From: Paenalicyclobacillus macrosporangiidus | GTDB taxonomy: Bacteria; Bacillota; Bacilli; Alicyclobacillales; Alicyclobacillaceae | Length of the DNA: 64,000 nt | Reading direction: 5' to 3' | Assembly: GCF_900116805.1 (NCBI RefSeq) | Contig: NZ_FPBV01000002.1 | Span: 209,188-273,187, forward strand | Shown: piece after piece, positions 17,660 to 26,346 of the stretch | Layout of the letters: each line of letters opens with the position of its first letter | Position numbering within the stretch: position 1 is the first letter of the stretch | Position numbers and translations under genes: made by a program | Notes under the pieces: generated by a model | What the model saw: the letters and a program-made list of their open reading frames with translations, nothing else | The model's database searches: none | What the model was told of the DNA's origin: nothing

Positions 17660-19036
17660 TCACTCCAGCACAAACACCTTGCCCGGGTTGAGGATGTCAC
17701 GTGGATCGAACGCCCGCTTCACCGCGCGCATCAGCGGCAGCACGCTCGCACGCTCCTCGGCGACGTAGCGCATCTTGCCCGTGCCGACACCGTGTTCGCC
17801 GGTGCAGGTGCCGCCCCGCTCCAGGGCGAACCGGACGATCTCGTCGTTGATCCGCTCTGCCACCGCCACCTCGTCGGGGTCATCGGGATCGACCATGAAC
17901 TCCACGTGATAGTTTCCGTCGCCGACATGGCCGAGGATGGCCCCGTAGACGCCGTACCGATCGATGGTTTCGCGCGCCCGGCGGATGGCCTCGGGCATGT
18001 CGGAGAGGGGCACGCACACATCCGTCACCTTCATCCGCTTGCCGGGAGCGGTGGCGGCAATGGCCAGTGCCGCGTCGTGGCGGGCCTCCCAAAGTTCGTG
18101 GCGGGCGGCGCTGTCCGTCTCGAAGCGGAACGCCACCGCCCCCTCCTCCCGGCAGATCTCCTGCGCCAGCGCCACGTCCGCCTCGACCGCCGCCTTCGTG
18201 CCCTGGAACTCGAGGAACAGGGTCGGCGTCTCCGTGTAGTGCGTGCCGCGGAACCGGTTGACCGCCGCGACCGTGTGCTCGTCCACCAGCTCCACCCGCG
18301 CCACCGGGATGCCCGATCCGATGATGCCGTACGCCGCCTGGCACGCCGCATGGATGTCCGGGAACTCCGCCCGCGCCGCGACGATGTGTTCCGGGATGCC
18401 GTACACCTTCAAGGTCAGCTCGGTGATGACCCCCAGCGTCCCTTCCGATCCGATGAAGAGCCCCGTCAGGTTGTAGCCCGCCGAGGACTTGCGCGCCATG
18501 CTGCCCGTTCGCACAATCGATCCGTCCGCCAGCACCACCTCGAGATCCACCACCTGGTCCCGCATCACCCCGTAGCGCACGGCCGTCGTGCCGCTCGCGT
18601 TGGTCGCCGCCATGCCGCCGATGGTCGCGTCGGCGCCGGGATCGAGCGGGAAATGCAGCCCGTGCGGCGTCAGGTGCTTGTTCAACTGCGTGCGCGTGAT
18701 GCCCGGCTGAACGCGCACCAGAAAATCCTTCGGCCGCACCTCCAGCACCTGGTTCATGCGCGTCATGTCGAGGCTGATGCCGCCCCGCTCCGGGATGACG
18801 TGCCCCTCCAGGCTGGTGCCGACGCCAAACGGCACCACCGGGACGCGGCGCTCGTGGGCGAACGCCAGGATGCGGCTCACCTCGTCCGTTGTCACCGGAA
18901 ATACCACCACGTCCGGGCGACGCGGGATGTGGTAGGACAGGTCGCGCCCGTGCTGATCGAGGGCCGATTCGCCGCTCGTCACCCGTTCCGCGTCGGGGAT
19001 AATGGTCAGCAGCGCCTCCCGCAGATCCACCGCCAT
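17660..19036 (-). CDS. glcD: FAD-linked oxidase, GlcD / D-lactate dehydrogenase type
   Basis: Oxidises a 2-hydroxyacid (glycolate or D-lactate) with FAD and passes electrons to the respiratory chain. The 458-residue protein has the N-terminal FAD_binding_4 domain (PVVPFGVGTSLEGHVIP, HFPLDPGADATIGGMAATN). The C-terminal FAD-oxidase domain carries the active-site histidines in LGHVGDGNYH and TCTGEHGVGTGK. ATG 19036 starts 6 bases past the stop of the upstream hydratase-like gene. The neighbouring lactate-permease-like frame fits a lactate or glycolate role, which is inference. Confidence 0.92.
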   Translation of the reverse strand: MAVDLREALLTIIPDAERVTSGESALDQHGRDLSYHIPRRPDVVVFPVTTDEVSRILAFAHERRVPVVPFGVGTSLEGHVIPERGGISLDMTRMNQVLEVRPKDFLVRVQPGITRTQLNKHLTPHGLHFPLDPGADATIGGMAATNASGTTAVRYGVMRDQVVDLEVVLADGSIVRTGSMARKSSAGYNLTGLFIGSEGTLGVITELTLKVYGIPEHIVAARAEFPDIHAACQAAYGIIGSGIPVARVELVDEHTVAAVNRFRGTHYTETPTLFLEFQGTKAAVEADVALAQEICREEGAVAFRFETDSAARHELWEARHDAALAIAATAPGKRMKVTDVCVPLSDMPEAIRRARETIDRYGVYGAILGHVGDGNYHVEFMVDPDDPDEVAVAERINDEIVRFALERGGTCTGEHGVGTGKMRYVAEERASVLPLMRAVKRAFDPRDILNPGKVFVLE

Positions 19037-19041
19037 CCCCC

Positions 19042-19851
19042 TCACCGCCCCTTCCACTGGGGCTTGCGCTTCTCCAGGTATGCCCGCACGCCCTCGGCGA
19101 AATCGGCGCTGCCGTACACCCGGCGGATGACCTCCTCATACGCCTGCTCGCCGTCCGGCCGGCCGAGGTACTTGCCCGCCACCTTCGCCGACCACACCGT
19201 CAACGGCGCGTTAGCAGCGATGCGCTGGGCCACCTCCTCCACGTGATCGTACAGCGCGTCGTCCTCCACAATCGCCGTCAAAAACCCGCACGACAGCGCC
19301 TCCTCCGCCGGCATCATGCGGGCCGTGAACAGCAGCTCCTTGGCGCGCATGAAGCCCATCGCGTGGCCGACGCGGCGCAGATTGTCCAGGCTCAAGCAGT
19401 TGCCGAGGGTGCGCGCCATCGGTGCGGCGAAGCGCGATCCCGGCGTCGCAAACCGCAGATCGCACGCGGTCGCGAGGATCAGCCCCCCGCCCACCGCGTA
19501 CCCCTGGATGGCCGCGATGGTCGGCATCGGCAGCTCCTCGAGCATCTGCACGACGCGGTCGATCCGCTTCTCATACGCCACCCCGTCCTCCCCGGTGAAG
19601 GTGACGAACTGCCCGATGTCGGTCCCGGCCGCGAACGCCTTGCCGCCGTCCCCGCGCACCACCACCGCGCGCACCGTCTCGTCCTGGTGCAGCGCCGCAA
19701 GATGCTGCTCCAACTGCTCGTACATCGTCCAGGTCAAGGCGTTGAGCGCCTCCGGCCGGGACAGGGTCAGCCACACCACATCGTCCCGTCGTTCCCACAA
19801 CACCGCCCCTTCGCCGTGGCGATTTTCCGTCTCCTGCGTCTGCGTGGACAC
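19042..19851 (-). CDS. enoyl-CoA hydratase/isomerase family protein lacking the usual glutamates
   Basis: A 269-residue crotonase-fold protein. Oxyanion-hole regions are present (GGKAFAAGTDIGQF and GYAVGGGLILATACD). At the places where hydratases carry their two catalytic glutamates it reads SRFAAPMARTLGNCLS, with no glutamate. A hydratase reaction is therefore unlikely, and a different crotonase-fold chemistry is more plausible. GTG 19851 lies about 10 bases after AGGAG; longer starts upstream have no site. It begins a minus-strand operon with glcD and the permease-like gene. Confidence 0.85.
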   Translation of the reverse strand: MSTQTQETENRHGEGAVLWERRDDVVWLTLSRPEALNALTWTMYEQLEQHLAALHQDETVRAVVVRGDGGKAFAAGTDIGQFVTFTGEDGVAYEKRIDRVVQMLEELPMPTIAAIQGYAVGGGLILATACDLRFATPGSRFAAPMARTLGNCLSLDNLRRVGHAMGFMRAKELLFTARMMPAEEALSCGFLTAIVEDDALYDHVEEVAQRIAANAPLTVWSAKVAGKYLGRPDGEQAYEEVIRRVYGSADFAEGVRAYLEKRKPQWKGR

Positions 19852-20056
19852 CCTGCGCTCACTCCTCGTATTGTCCTTGTTGATCAGTGTACAGCAGGCT
19901 GATGGTTCCGAACAGTAAGCGCGATAGATTGACCATCCAGCATCCACCCCTCGTCGGCATCGATTGGAGCAGGCGGGGCTCATCGCAATCGGATGGTGTC
20001 CTGTTTGAAAGTTCCATCCGTATTGCTAGCACACCGATGTTCCCCTGCTCCCCCCG

Positions 20057-20085
20057 TTGACACACGGACGACTTTTGTCTATGTT
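20057..20085 (+). promoter_or_regulatory. sigma-A promoter of the ArsR-MFS operon
   Basis: TTGACA (20057-20062), a 17-base spacer and TATGTT (20080-20085). It is followed at the expected start point by operator-like repeats. Confidence 0.75.
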
Positions 20086-20121
20086 GTTCTACATATATTG
20101 AATTCAATTTTTATTGAACAA
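20084..20121 (+). promoter_or_regulatory. probable operator of the ArsR-type regulator
   Basis: A perfect 12-base palindrome ATTGAATTCAAT (20097-20108) lies inside a wider inverted repeat TTGTTC (20084-20089) / GAACAA (20116-20121). It overlaps the -10 box and transcription start, a typical position for ArsR-family autorepression. Binding is inferred. Confidence 0.6.
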
Positions 20122-20150
20122 CGAAGCCGAACCAAGAAGAGGTGACCCCC

Positions 20151-21287
20151 ATGAACCCGCACCTCCCGCATGCGCTTGGGTCTGGCCAGCGGATCGACAT
20201 CGGCGCCGCGGCACCGTACACCGTCCGCTTCAGCGCGTCACCCGTCTATGAATGTGCGCTCGACATCGCGGCCTTCACGTACCCCGAGATCCACGACAAA
20301 CTGGAACGCGGCCTGCCGTCCTTGCAGCGCATGCGTCAGCGGATGTCGGCTGCGCTCGCGCGCGAGGTTCAACTCGCCGGCCAGGTCCACACCTGGCGCA
20401 GCCTGCTGCTTCTGGCGCACCGTTGGGACGCGTTGGACAACACCCCATGGCCCGAGCACGTGCCACGGCTGTGCGCCTGGATGGAAACCCGCGAGGCGGA
20501 TCTGCCGCATCTGGCGGCCCCGTATCTCGGCGAAGGCGACGCGCCGCTGCTGGTGGCGGCCCTCTGCGGGGACCCGGCGGCCCAAGCGGACCTGATGGCC
20601 CGGCACCAGGACAACCGCTTGGTCGCACCGCACCTGTCCTATCTCTTTCGCACCTCGCCAAAGGCCCTGCGCGCGCACCTGACGGAGCTGCTCACCCGTT
20701 GGTACGACGAGATGATGCCGGTGACCCGCGGATCCGCCGAAGACGGTGCCCCAGGGCGGGCGGCCTGGATGGAAGCGCTGCATCGCGAAGCCGAACGGAT
20801 GCGCGGGATCGCCGCCCGCACCCCCGCCGCGTCCGTCGTCCACCTCGCCACGCGCGGGCTCGACGTGCCGCCGCAGCCCGGGATCCACACCGTCTGGCTT
20901 GTCCCGCAGATCGCATACCGGCCCTTCACCATTGTGAACCACCTGCCGGGCGGCACCGTGTACTACTACCCCCTGCCGGAAGACCAGCTGCCGGGACACG
21001 CGGCCGACGCGTTGCTCGTCCGCGCCGCCACCCTGTACAAGGCGCTCGGCGATGTCCAGCGGCTGCGCCTGCTGCGATGGCTCAGCGCAGGGCCGCAGTC
21101 GCTCGCCCAATTGACGGATTGCCTCGGGGCGACCAAGTCCAACGTCCACCATCACCTGTCCCTTCTGCGCGCCGCCGGGCTCGTCCGCGTCGCCGGGGGC
21201 GTCTATACGCTGGACGAGGCCGCCTTGGACCAGGTGGGCACCGCGTTGAGGGCCGTGCTCGGCGGACCCGGGGGAGACGGCGTGTGA
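20151..21287 (+). CDS. ArsR-family transcriptional regulator with large N-terminal domain
   Basis: A 378-residue regulator. The C-terminal 90 residues are an ArsR/HTH_20 winged helix (LYKALGDVQRLRLLRWLSA and TKSNVHHHLSLLRAAGLVRV). The N-terminal 270 residues are a helical domain with several Trp and Arg, probably ligand sensing; I do not recognise it more precisely. ATG 20151 follows AGAGGTGA. The stop overlaps the GTG of the next gene, an MFS exporter, by GTGA, so the two are translationally coupled and the exporter is the likely regulated target. Confidence 0.9.
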   Translation: MNPHLPHALGSGQRIDIGAAAPYTVRFSASPVYECALDIAAFTYPEIHDKLERGLPSLQRMRQRMSAALAREVQLAGQVHTWRSLLLLAHRWDALDNTPWPEHVPRLCAWMETREADLPHLAAPYLGEGDAPLLVAALCGDPAAQADLMARHQDNRLVAPHLSYLFRTSPKALRAHLTELLTRWYDEMMPVTRGSAEDGAPGRAAWMEALHREAERMRGIAARTPAASVVHLATRGLDVPPQPGIHTVWLVPQIAYRPFTIVNHLPGGTVYYYPLPEDQLPGHAADALLVRAATLYKALGDVQRLRLLRWLSAGPQSLAQLTDCLGATKSNVHHHLSLLRAAGLVRVAGGVYTLDEAALDQVGTALRAVLGGPGGDGV

Positions 21288-22585
21288 ACGGGTGGCGAAT
21301 TGTTCCGCGCCGCTCCGCCGCCGACCGCCTGCGCTCGCCGGACAGCCTGTGGGTCAACCGGGACTTCGTCTGGTTCATCAGCGGGCGCACCATTTCCCAG
21401 TTCGGCACCGCCATGACCACGTTCGCCATCCCGTGGCTGCTGCTCGAACGCACCGGATCGGCTGCACAGACGGGGCTCGCCTTCGCCGTCGGCTTCATCC
21501 CGTACATCCTGCTCTCCCTGCCCGCCGGGGTGTGGGCTGACCGGCGGGATCGACGGCGGCTCATGCAGGGGGCGGACGCCGGCCGCCTCGTCCTTCTGGC
21601 GTCGATCCCGCTGTCCCAAGCATTCCTCGGCCATCCGCCGCTGCTCCTGCTGTACGCGGCACAGGCGGGGGTGAGCGCGCTGTCGGCGATCTTTGACGCG
21701 GCATACGGGGCGTGCCTGCCCAATCTGGTGTCCCCCAATCATCTGCCCGCCGCCAACAACACCCTGCAACTGGGCAGCTCCCTCAGCCGCACCGTCGGGC
21801 CGGTGCTGGCCGGCGCCGCCGCAGGCGCCATGGGGGCGGCGAATACCATCGGGATTGACGTGGCGACCTATGGGGTGTCCATCCTCACCCTGCTCTGCAT
21901 CCGCCGCCCGTTTGCGAGCGCTCCCGCCCGGGTCCGGCGCGGATTCGCCAGCGAGGTCAAGGAAGGGATGGCGGTGGTGTGGCACATCCGCCCCGTGCGA
22001 TACCTGTGCCTATTTGCCACCCTCATCAATTTGGTCGGCCCCGGGATGGACGTGGCCCTGTTGTACCGCGTCCAGCACGAGTTACGTCTACCGTCCCTGT
22101 GGGCCGGGTGGGTCATGACCGGGCTAGGTGCCGGGATGCTCGCCGGATCTCTCGCGTACCGCGTGCTCGGCGGACGCCTCCGGTCCTGGCTCAGCGCCTC
22201 GGCGGCGGGACTGGTCGTCCCTCCGTTGTTGCTTGCGTTCATCCGCACGCCCGTGTGGATGGTCGTGGTACAGGGGGCCATCGGCGTCCTGCTCACGGTC
22301 TGGAACGTCCAATCCGTCACCCTGCGCCAGACCCTCATCCCGGATGAACTGCGCGGGCGCTGCAGCAGCGTGTTCCGCCTCTTCGCCTGGGTGTCGATCC
22401 CGCTCGGCGACGCCCTCGCGGGCATCGTGAGCGAGCGCTGGGGCACCGGTGTCTACTTCCTGTGGGCTTGCGCTGTGCTCGGAGCGATGGCGGCCTGGAC
22501 GCGGCGCGCAAACCTCGAGCTGGCGGTGGATTCAGGCGGAGGCCCCGCGCCACCCGTCACTCGAACACCAGCAGCCCCTTCGTGA
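21284..22585 (+). CDS. MFS exporter coupled to the ArsR regulator
   Basis: A 433-residue MFS_3-type transporter. Typical features are SGRTISQFGTAMTTFAIPW at the first segment, the loop PAGVWADRRDRRRLMQ, and NHLPAANNTLQLGSSLSRTV in segment 5. GTG 21284 overlaps the regulator's stop and follows GGGGGAG. It probably exports the compound sensed by the ArsR protein. Its 3' end overlaps the convergent dehydrogenase gene by 29 bases. Confidence 0.9.
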   Translation: MNGWRIVPRRSAADRLRSPDSLWVNRDFVWFISGRTISQFGTAMTTFAIPWLLLERTGSAAQTGLAFAVGFIPYILLSLPAGVWADRRDRRRLMQGADAGRLVLLASIPLSQAFLGHPPLLLLYAAQAGVSALSAIFDAAYGACLPNLVSPNHLPAANNTLQLGSSLSRTVGPVLAGAAAGAMGAANTIGIDVATYGVSILTLLCIRRPFASAPARVRRGFASEVKEGMAVVWHIRPVRYLCLFATLINLVGPGMDVALLYRVQHELRLPSLWAGWVMTGLGAGMLAGSLAYRVLGGRLRSWLSASAAGLVVPPLLLAFIRTPVWMVVVQGAIGVLLTVWNVQSVTLRQTLIPDELRGRCSSVFRLFAWVSIPLGDALAGIVSERWGTGVYFLWACAVLGAMAAWTRRANLELAVDSGGGPAPPVTRTPAAPS

Positions 22586-23579
22586 CGCGCAGCCCGCCGT
22601 AGCTCGCCAGCACGTCCGGGATCTCCTCCAGGCTGAAGCGGTGGGACACCAGCGGCGACACCTGGATCTTGCCGTCCCGCGCGAGGGCGATGGCCCGGGC
22701 GTGCGTGTCCGGGTTGATGAACGACCCCCGGATGGTCAGTTCTCGCGCGAACACGTCGTAGGGGGACAGCTGGACGGCGGTCGCCGGATCGGCCACGCCG
22801 AACAGCAGAACCTGGCCGCCTCGGCCGGCGCAGCGCAGGGCCGCCTGCATGGTCTCGGGACGGCCAACGCACTCCACCACCAGGTCCGCGCCGCTGCCGA
22901 ACTGCTCTACCACCAGTTGCTCCGGCGGCACGTCCGCCGGGTCCACCACCAGGCGGGCCCCGAACCGTTCGGCCAGCGCGCGCTTGGCCGGGTCCGGTTC
23001 GCTCACCACGATGGGCGAAGCGCCCAGCCGGTCCAACAACTGCACCATCATGAGGCCGATGTACCCGCCGCCGATCACGAGCGCGGACTGGCCGGGATGC
23101 ACACTCAACCGCTCGATGCCGTGCAGGCAGCACCCGAGCGGTTCCATCAGGGCTCCCTCGATGAAGGACAGCTCGTCGGGTAGCCGGTAGCAGTTGGCCG
23201 CGGGTACCGTGCAGAACTCGGCCATTCCGCCATCACGGGTGACCCCGACCGCCTGCAGGTGCTCACACAGGTGCTGGCGACCGTCCCGGCAGTACCGGCA
23301 GTGGTGGCAGTAGATATTCGGATCGACGGTCACCCGGTCCCCCGGCCGCAAGTCGCTGACCCCCGGCCCCACCTCGTCGATCACGCCGGCCACCTCATGC
23401 CCCAGGACGATGGGCGGGCGCACCTCGGCGGAGCCCGGTTTGCCGTGGTAGATGTGCACATCCGTGCCGCAGATGCCGCAGGCCCGCACCTGAACGCGCA
23501 CCTCCCCCGGGCCCGGCTCCGGCGTCGGCAGCTCCCGCATCTCCATCTGCTCCTTCGCCACCAAAACCACAGCTCTCAC
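22557..23579 (-). CDS. zinc-dependent alcohol/polyol dehydrogenase
   Basis: A 340-residue medium-chain dehydrogenase. Catalytic zinc ligands are in ACGICGTDVH and LGHEVAG (GHE). Structural zinc cysteines are in IYCHHCRYCRDGRQHLC, and the NAD Rossmann motif is VIGGGYIGLMMVQ. This pattern fits the sorbitol/threonine dehydrogenase and sugar-alcohol group. GTG 23579 overlaps the mannosidase stop (GTGA), so it is the third gene of the kinase-mannosidase operon. It probably oxidises a sugar or sugar alcohol from that pathway; the exact substrate is unknown. Confidence 0.9.
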   Translation of the reverse strand: MRAVVLVAKEQMEMRELPTPEPGPGEVRVQVRACGICGTDVHIYHGKPGSAEVRPPIVLGHEVAGVIDEVGPGVSDLRPGDRVTVDPNIYCHHCRYCRDGRQHLCEHLQAVGVTRDGGMAEFCTVPAANCYRLPDELSFIEGALMEPLGCCLHGIERLSVHPGQSALVIGGGYIGLMMVQLLDRLGASPIVVSEPDPAKRALAERFGARLVVDPADVPPEQLVVEQFGSGADLVVECVGRPETMQAALRCAGRGGQVLLFGVADPATAVQLSPYDVFARELTIRGSFINPDTHARAIALARDGKIQVSPLVSHRFSLEEIPDVLASYGGLRVTKGLLVFE

Positions 23580-26245
23580 GCTTCTCCCTCCCCATTCAAC
23601 GCTCGCACCCGCAGCCGGTCCCACCGCACCGGTTGCCCATCCAGTGTGCGCACGTAAATCGTCCGTGCCTCCCCCGCCGGCAGGTCGAAGTGGTTGTCGC
23701 TGCACAGCACCATCGGCTGCCCGAAGTCGAGCGTGACCATCCGAGCGTGTCGGTCGGCGGTGACGGTGACGGCGCCCCCGTCGCCAGCCACGTGCCAGGT
23801 CAGGCGCGCCGCGGGCAGGCGCACGTCCTTCGGATCGCGGAAGTAGTAGAAGTTGTCCGGTGCCAGGCCGCGGGCCGACCGAACCCGCAGCACCACCGTC
23901 TCGGGCGAAGCGCCACCCGCACCGAGCATCTCCGCCTGCTCCGCCTCGCCCACGCACAGCGCCGCATTGCGCAGGTCCTGAACCTTGAACCGGCGCGCCC
24001 ACAACACGCGCCCATTGAAGTCCAGCACCTCCGCCACCAGTTCGTCGGTGTACGGCATTCTGCCGTCATGGACGGCCCAGAAGGTGACTCGGCCAGAGGC
24101 TCGGCCCGACTCCCGATCCGAGTCCCGGTCCGAGTCCCGGGCCGCCCCGCGGTCAGGCACCCGCCCCGCTGCCTCAAACCGGGCGCACAACAGCACCGGG
24201 CGGAAGAAGCGCCGGGCGTACGAGTACGCCGCCTTCGGCAGCAGGTCGTAGTCGATGATGGACCAACTGGTCCCGGGCCAGCAGTCGTTCAACTGCCAGA
24301 TGAGCGCGCCGCTTGTCTCAAACTTGCGCCGGCGGTAGTGCTCCACCCCGAACTTCAGGCCCTCCGCCTGGGTCAGCATGGAGAAATCGATGTACTTCTC
24401 CAGCGTGCGCGGCAGGCCCGTGAACCCTTCCATCATCCACAGGCCCTTCTCCGGATGCGTGTCCTTGTTCCGGTACGCCAGCGCCGGACTGTTCCACGCC
24501 AGCTCGTCTTCCGGGATCCACCGCGCCAGCGTGTGGCGGTTGGCGGCCGCGTGGATGCCGAACTCGCTGACGAAGCGCGCCTCGTCCTCGGCGTAATGGC
24601 GAAACGAGATCCCTTCCGGGCTGAAGTCGGTCCACTCGGGCTCGCCGAACCGGCGCGGATACACGTGGCCGTGCCAGACCTGCCAGTTGTGGCGGTCGCC
24701 TTCTTCGGCGGCGTTGTGATCGCTGCCGCCGTACGGGGAGCTCGGCCAGTAGAACCGCCCGGGGTCCAGCTCCGCCACCACCGCCGGGATGAGCTCATGG
24801 TAGATCCGCTCGCCGTAAAACGGCGTGTCGATCTCGCCGGTCACCCGCCCCCGCTCCCAGATCCAGTCGTTCTCGTTGTTGCCGCACCACAGGGCGATGC
24901 ACGGGTGGTTGCGCAGGTGCGTCACCACATGGCGGACCTCCCGCTCCACCTCCTGCAAAAAGGGTTGGTTGAAATCTGGGTACAGGGCGCAGGCGAACAT
25001 GAAGTCCTGCCACACCAGGATGCCGAGCCGATCGCAGGTCTCGTAGAACACGTCCTTCTCGTAGATGCCCCCGCCCCACACCCGCAGCATGTTCATGTGC
25101 GCTTCGCGGGCCAACTCGAGCAGGGCCAGGTAGCGGCTGTCGGGCGCCGATGCGACGAAGCTGTCCACCGGAATCCAGTTGGCTCCCTTGGCGAACACCG
25201 GCACCCCGTTGAGGACGAAGGTGAAGACCGGACGCCCCTCCGCGTCCCGGGTGCGCACCTCCAGCGTGCGGATGCCGACCTCCAGCACCCTTTGGTCCAC
25301 CGGCGCGCCGTTTGCAGACACCTCCACCACCAGGCGGTACAGGTGGGGCTCTCCCAGGTCGTGGGTCCACCACAGTTTCGGCTCCCGCACCCGGAGGGTG
25401 GTCCCGAAGCGGCCAAACCCAGCAGGCTGCCGATGGGACGCCACCAGCGCACCGCCGTCCTCCAACCGAATGGACACCTCCAACGCGGGCGCCTCCGCGG
25501 TGGCCGCATCGACGAATTCGGACGCTCCGGAAACGCCGCCTTCGCGCTGCGGCTCAGGTTTCACGTCCCAGGACGCGACGGGCGCCACGTCCACCGCCAC
25601 CTGCAGCGTGGCCTCCGCCTCGCTCGCTTCGAGCGTCCGCACCGCCACCGACGCCACGCGGGCCATCCGCCGACGCTCCAGCCGCACCGGCTTCCAGATG
25701 CCCGCGGTCACCAGTCGCGGCGCCCAGTCCCAGCCGAAGTGCATCTGGGCCTTGCGCACCCAGATGCGCTCCCCGCTGAAGCCGGACCAGAAGCGTGTGT
25801 CCTTGCCGTGCAGGCGCTGTGCCACCGGATCGAACCGGACGGCCAGGGTGTTCCGGCCCCGCACCAGGGCCCGCGTCACGTCGACGGTGAGGGGGACGAA
25901 CATGTTGGCAGACTCCGCCACCTCGAGCCCGTTCACGTACACGGTGGCAAACGTGTCGAGCCCCTCGAAGACGAGCACAACCCGCTCATCGGGAAGCGGT
26001 TCCTCCTCGAAGGTGAAGGATGTCCGGTACCACCACTCCTGCTCCTCCACCCAGCGGCAGCGCTGGTCGTTGTCGCGGAAAAACGGGTGTTCAATCATCC
26101 GGTGGCGGATCAGGGTGGTGTGCACATCCCCCGGCACGTCGGCCAGGAGCCAGCCCTGGTCGTCGTCATGGGAACTGGCGACGTCCGAAGGATGCACGGC
26201 GCCGGGGGCGAACCCCTTTATCTTCCAGTTGTCGTGAATCCGCAT
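23576..26245 (-). CDS. beta-mannosidase (glycoside hydrolase family 2)
   Basis: Removes terminal beta-linked mannose from oligosaccharides. The 889-residue length fits GH2 mannosidases. The N-terminal jelly-roll has FRDNDQRCRWVEEQEWWYR, and the catalytic acid/base is Glu in LWCGNNENDWIW. The nucleophile is Glu in RFVSEFGIHAAA. There is no signal peptide, so it acts inside the cell on imported mannosides. ATG 26245 follows AGAGAGGTGG. A Ser/Asp/Arg-rich insert (near 24110-24150) carries a degenerate repeat of GACTC-type units. Confidence 0.93.
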   Translation of the reverse strand: MRIHDNWKIKGFAPGAVHPSDVASSHDDDQGWLLADVPGDVHTTLIRHRMIEHPFFRDNDQRCRWVEEQEWWYRTSFTFEEEPLPDERVVLVFEGLDTFATVYVNGLEVAESANMFVPLTVDVTRALVRGRNTLAVRFDPVAQRLHGKDTRFWSGFSGERIWVRKAQMHFGWDWAPRLVTAGIWKPVRLERRRMARVASVAVRTLEASEAEATLQVAVDVAPVASWDVKPEPQREGGVSGASEFVDAATAEAPALEVSIRLEDGGALVASHRQPAGFGRFGTTLRVREPKLWWTHDLGEPHLYRLVVEVSANGAPVDQRVLEVGIRTLEVRTRDAEGRPVFTFVLNGVPVFAKGANWIPVDSFVASAPDSRYLALLELAREAHMNMLRVWGGGIYEKDVFYETCDRLGILVWQDFMFACALYPDFNQPFLQEVEREVRHVVTHLRNHPCIALWCGNNENDWIWERGRVTGEIDTPFYGERIYHELIPAVVAELDPGRFYWPSSPYGGSDHNAAEEGDRHNWQVWHGHVYPRRFGEPEWTDFSPEGISFRHYAEDEARFVSEFGIHAAANRHTLARWIPEDELAWNSPALAYRNKDTHPEKGLWMMEGFTGLPRTLEKYIDFSMLTQAEGLKFGVEHYRRRKFETSGALIWQLNDCWPGTSWSIIDYDLLPKAAYSYARRFFRPVLLCARFEAAGRVPDRGAARDSDRDSDRESGRASGRVTFWAVHDGRMPYTDELVAEVLDFNGRVLWARRFKVQDLRNAALCVGEAEQAEMLGAGGASPETVVLRVRSARGLAPDNFYYFRDPKDVRLPAARLTWHVAGDGGAVTVTADRHARMVTLDFGQPMVLCSDNHFDLPAGEARTIYVRTLDGQPVRWDRLRVRALNGEGEA

Positions 26246-26346
26246 GGCACCACCTCTCTAGGCTTACGGTAAAGGGCGGCCGCCGTCCGGGCGGCAAGCG
26301 AAAGCCAGCCACCGGCTCCCCCCTGCGCCCTCGCACCGTGCCGCCG

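Noticed and set aside
16340..19246. Very long plus-strand open frame (968 codons)
   Set aside because: It is the antisense of the permease, glcD and hydratase genes. It is rich in His, Arg, Pro and Gln with no domain, the usual result of high GC opposite real codons.
23633..26272. Plus-strand open frame of 879 codons
   Set aside because: Antisense of beta-mannosidase, whose catalytic motifs are clear on the minus strand.
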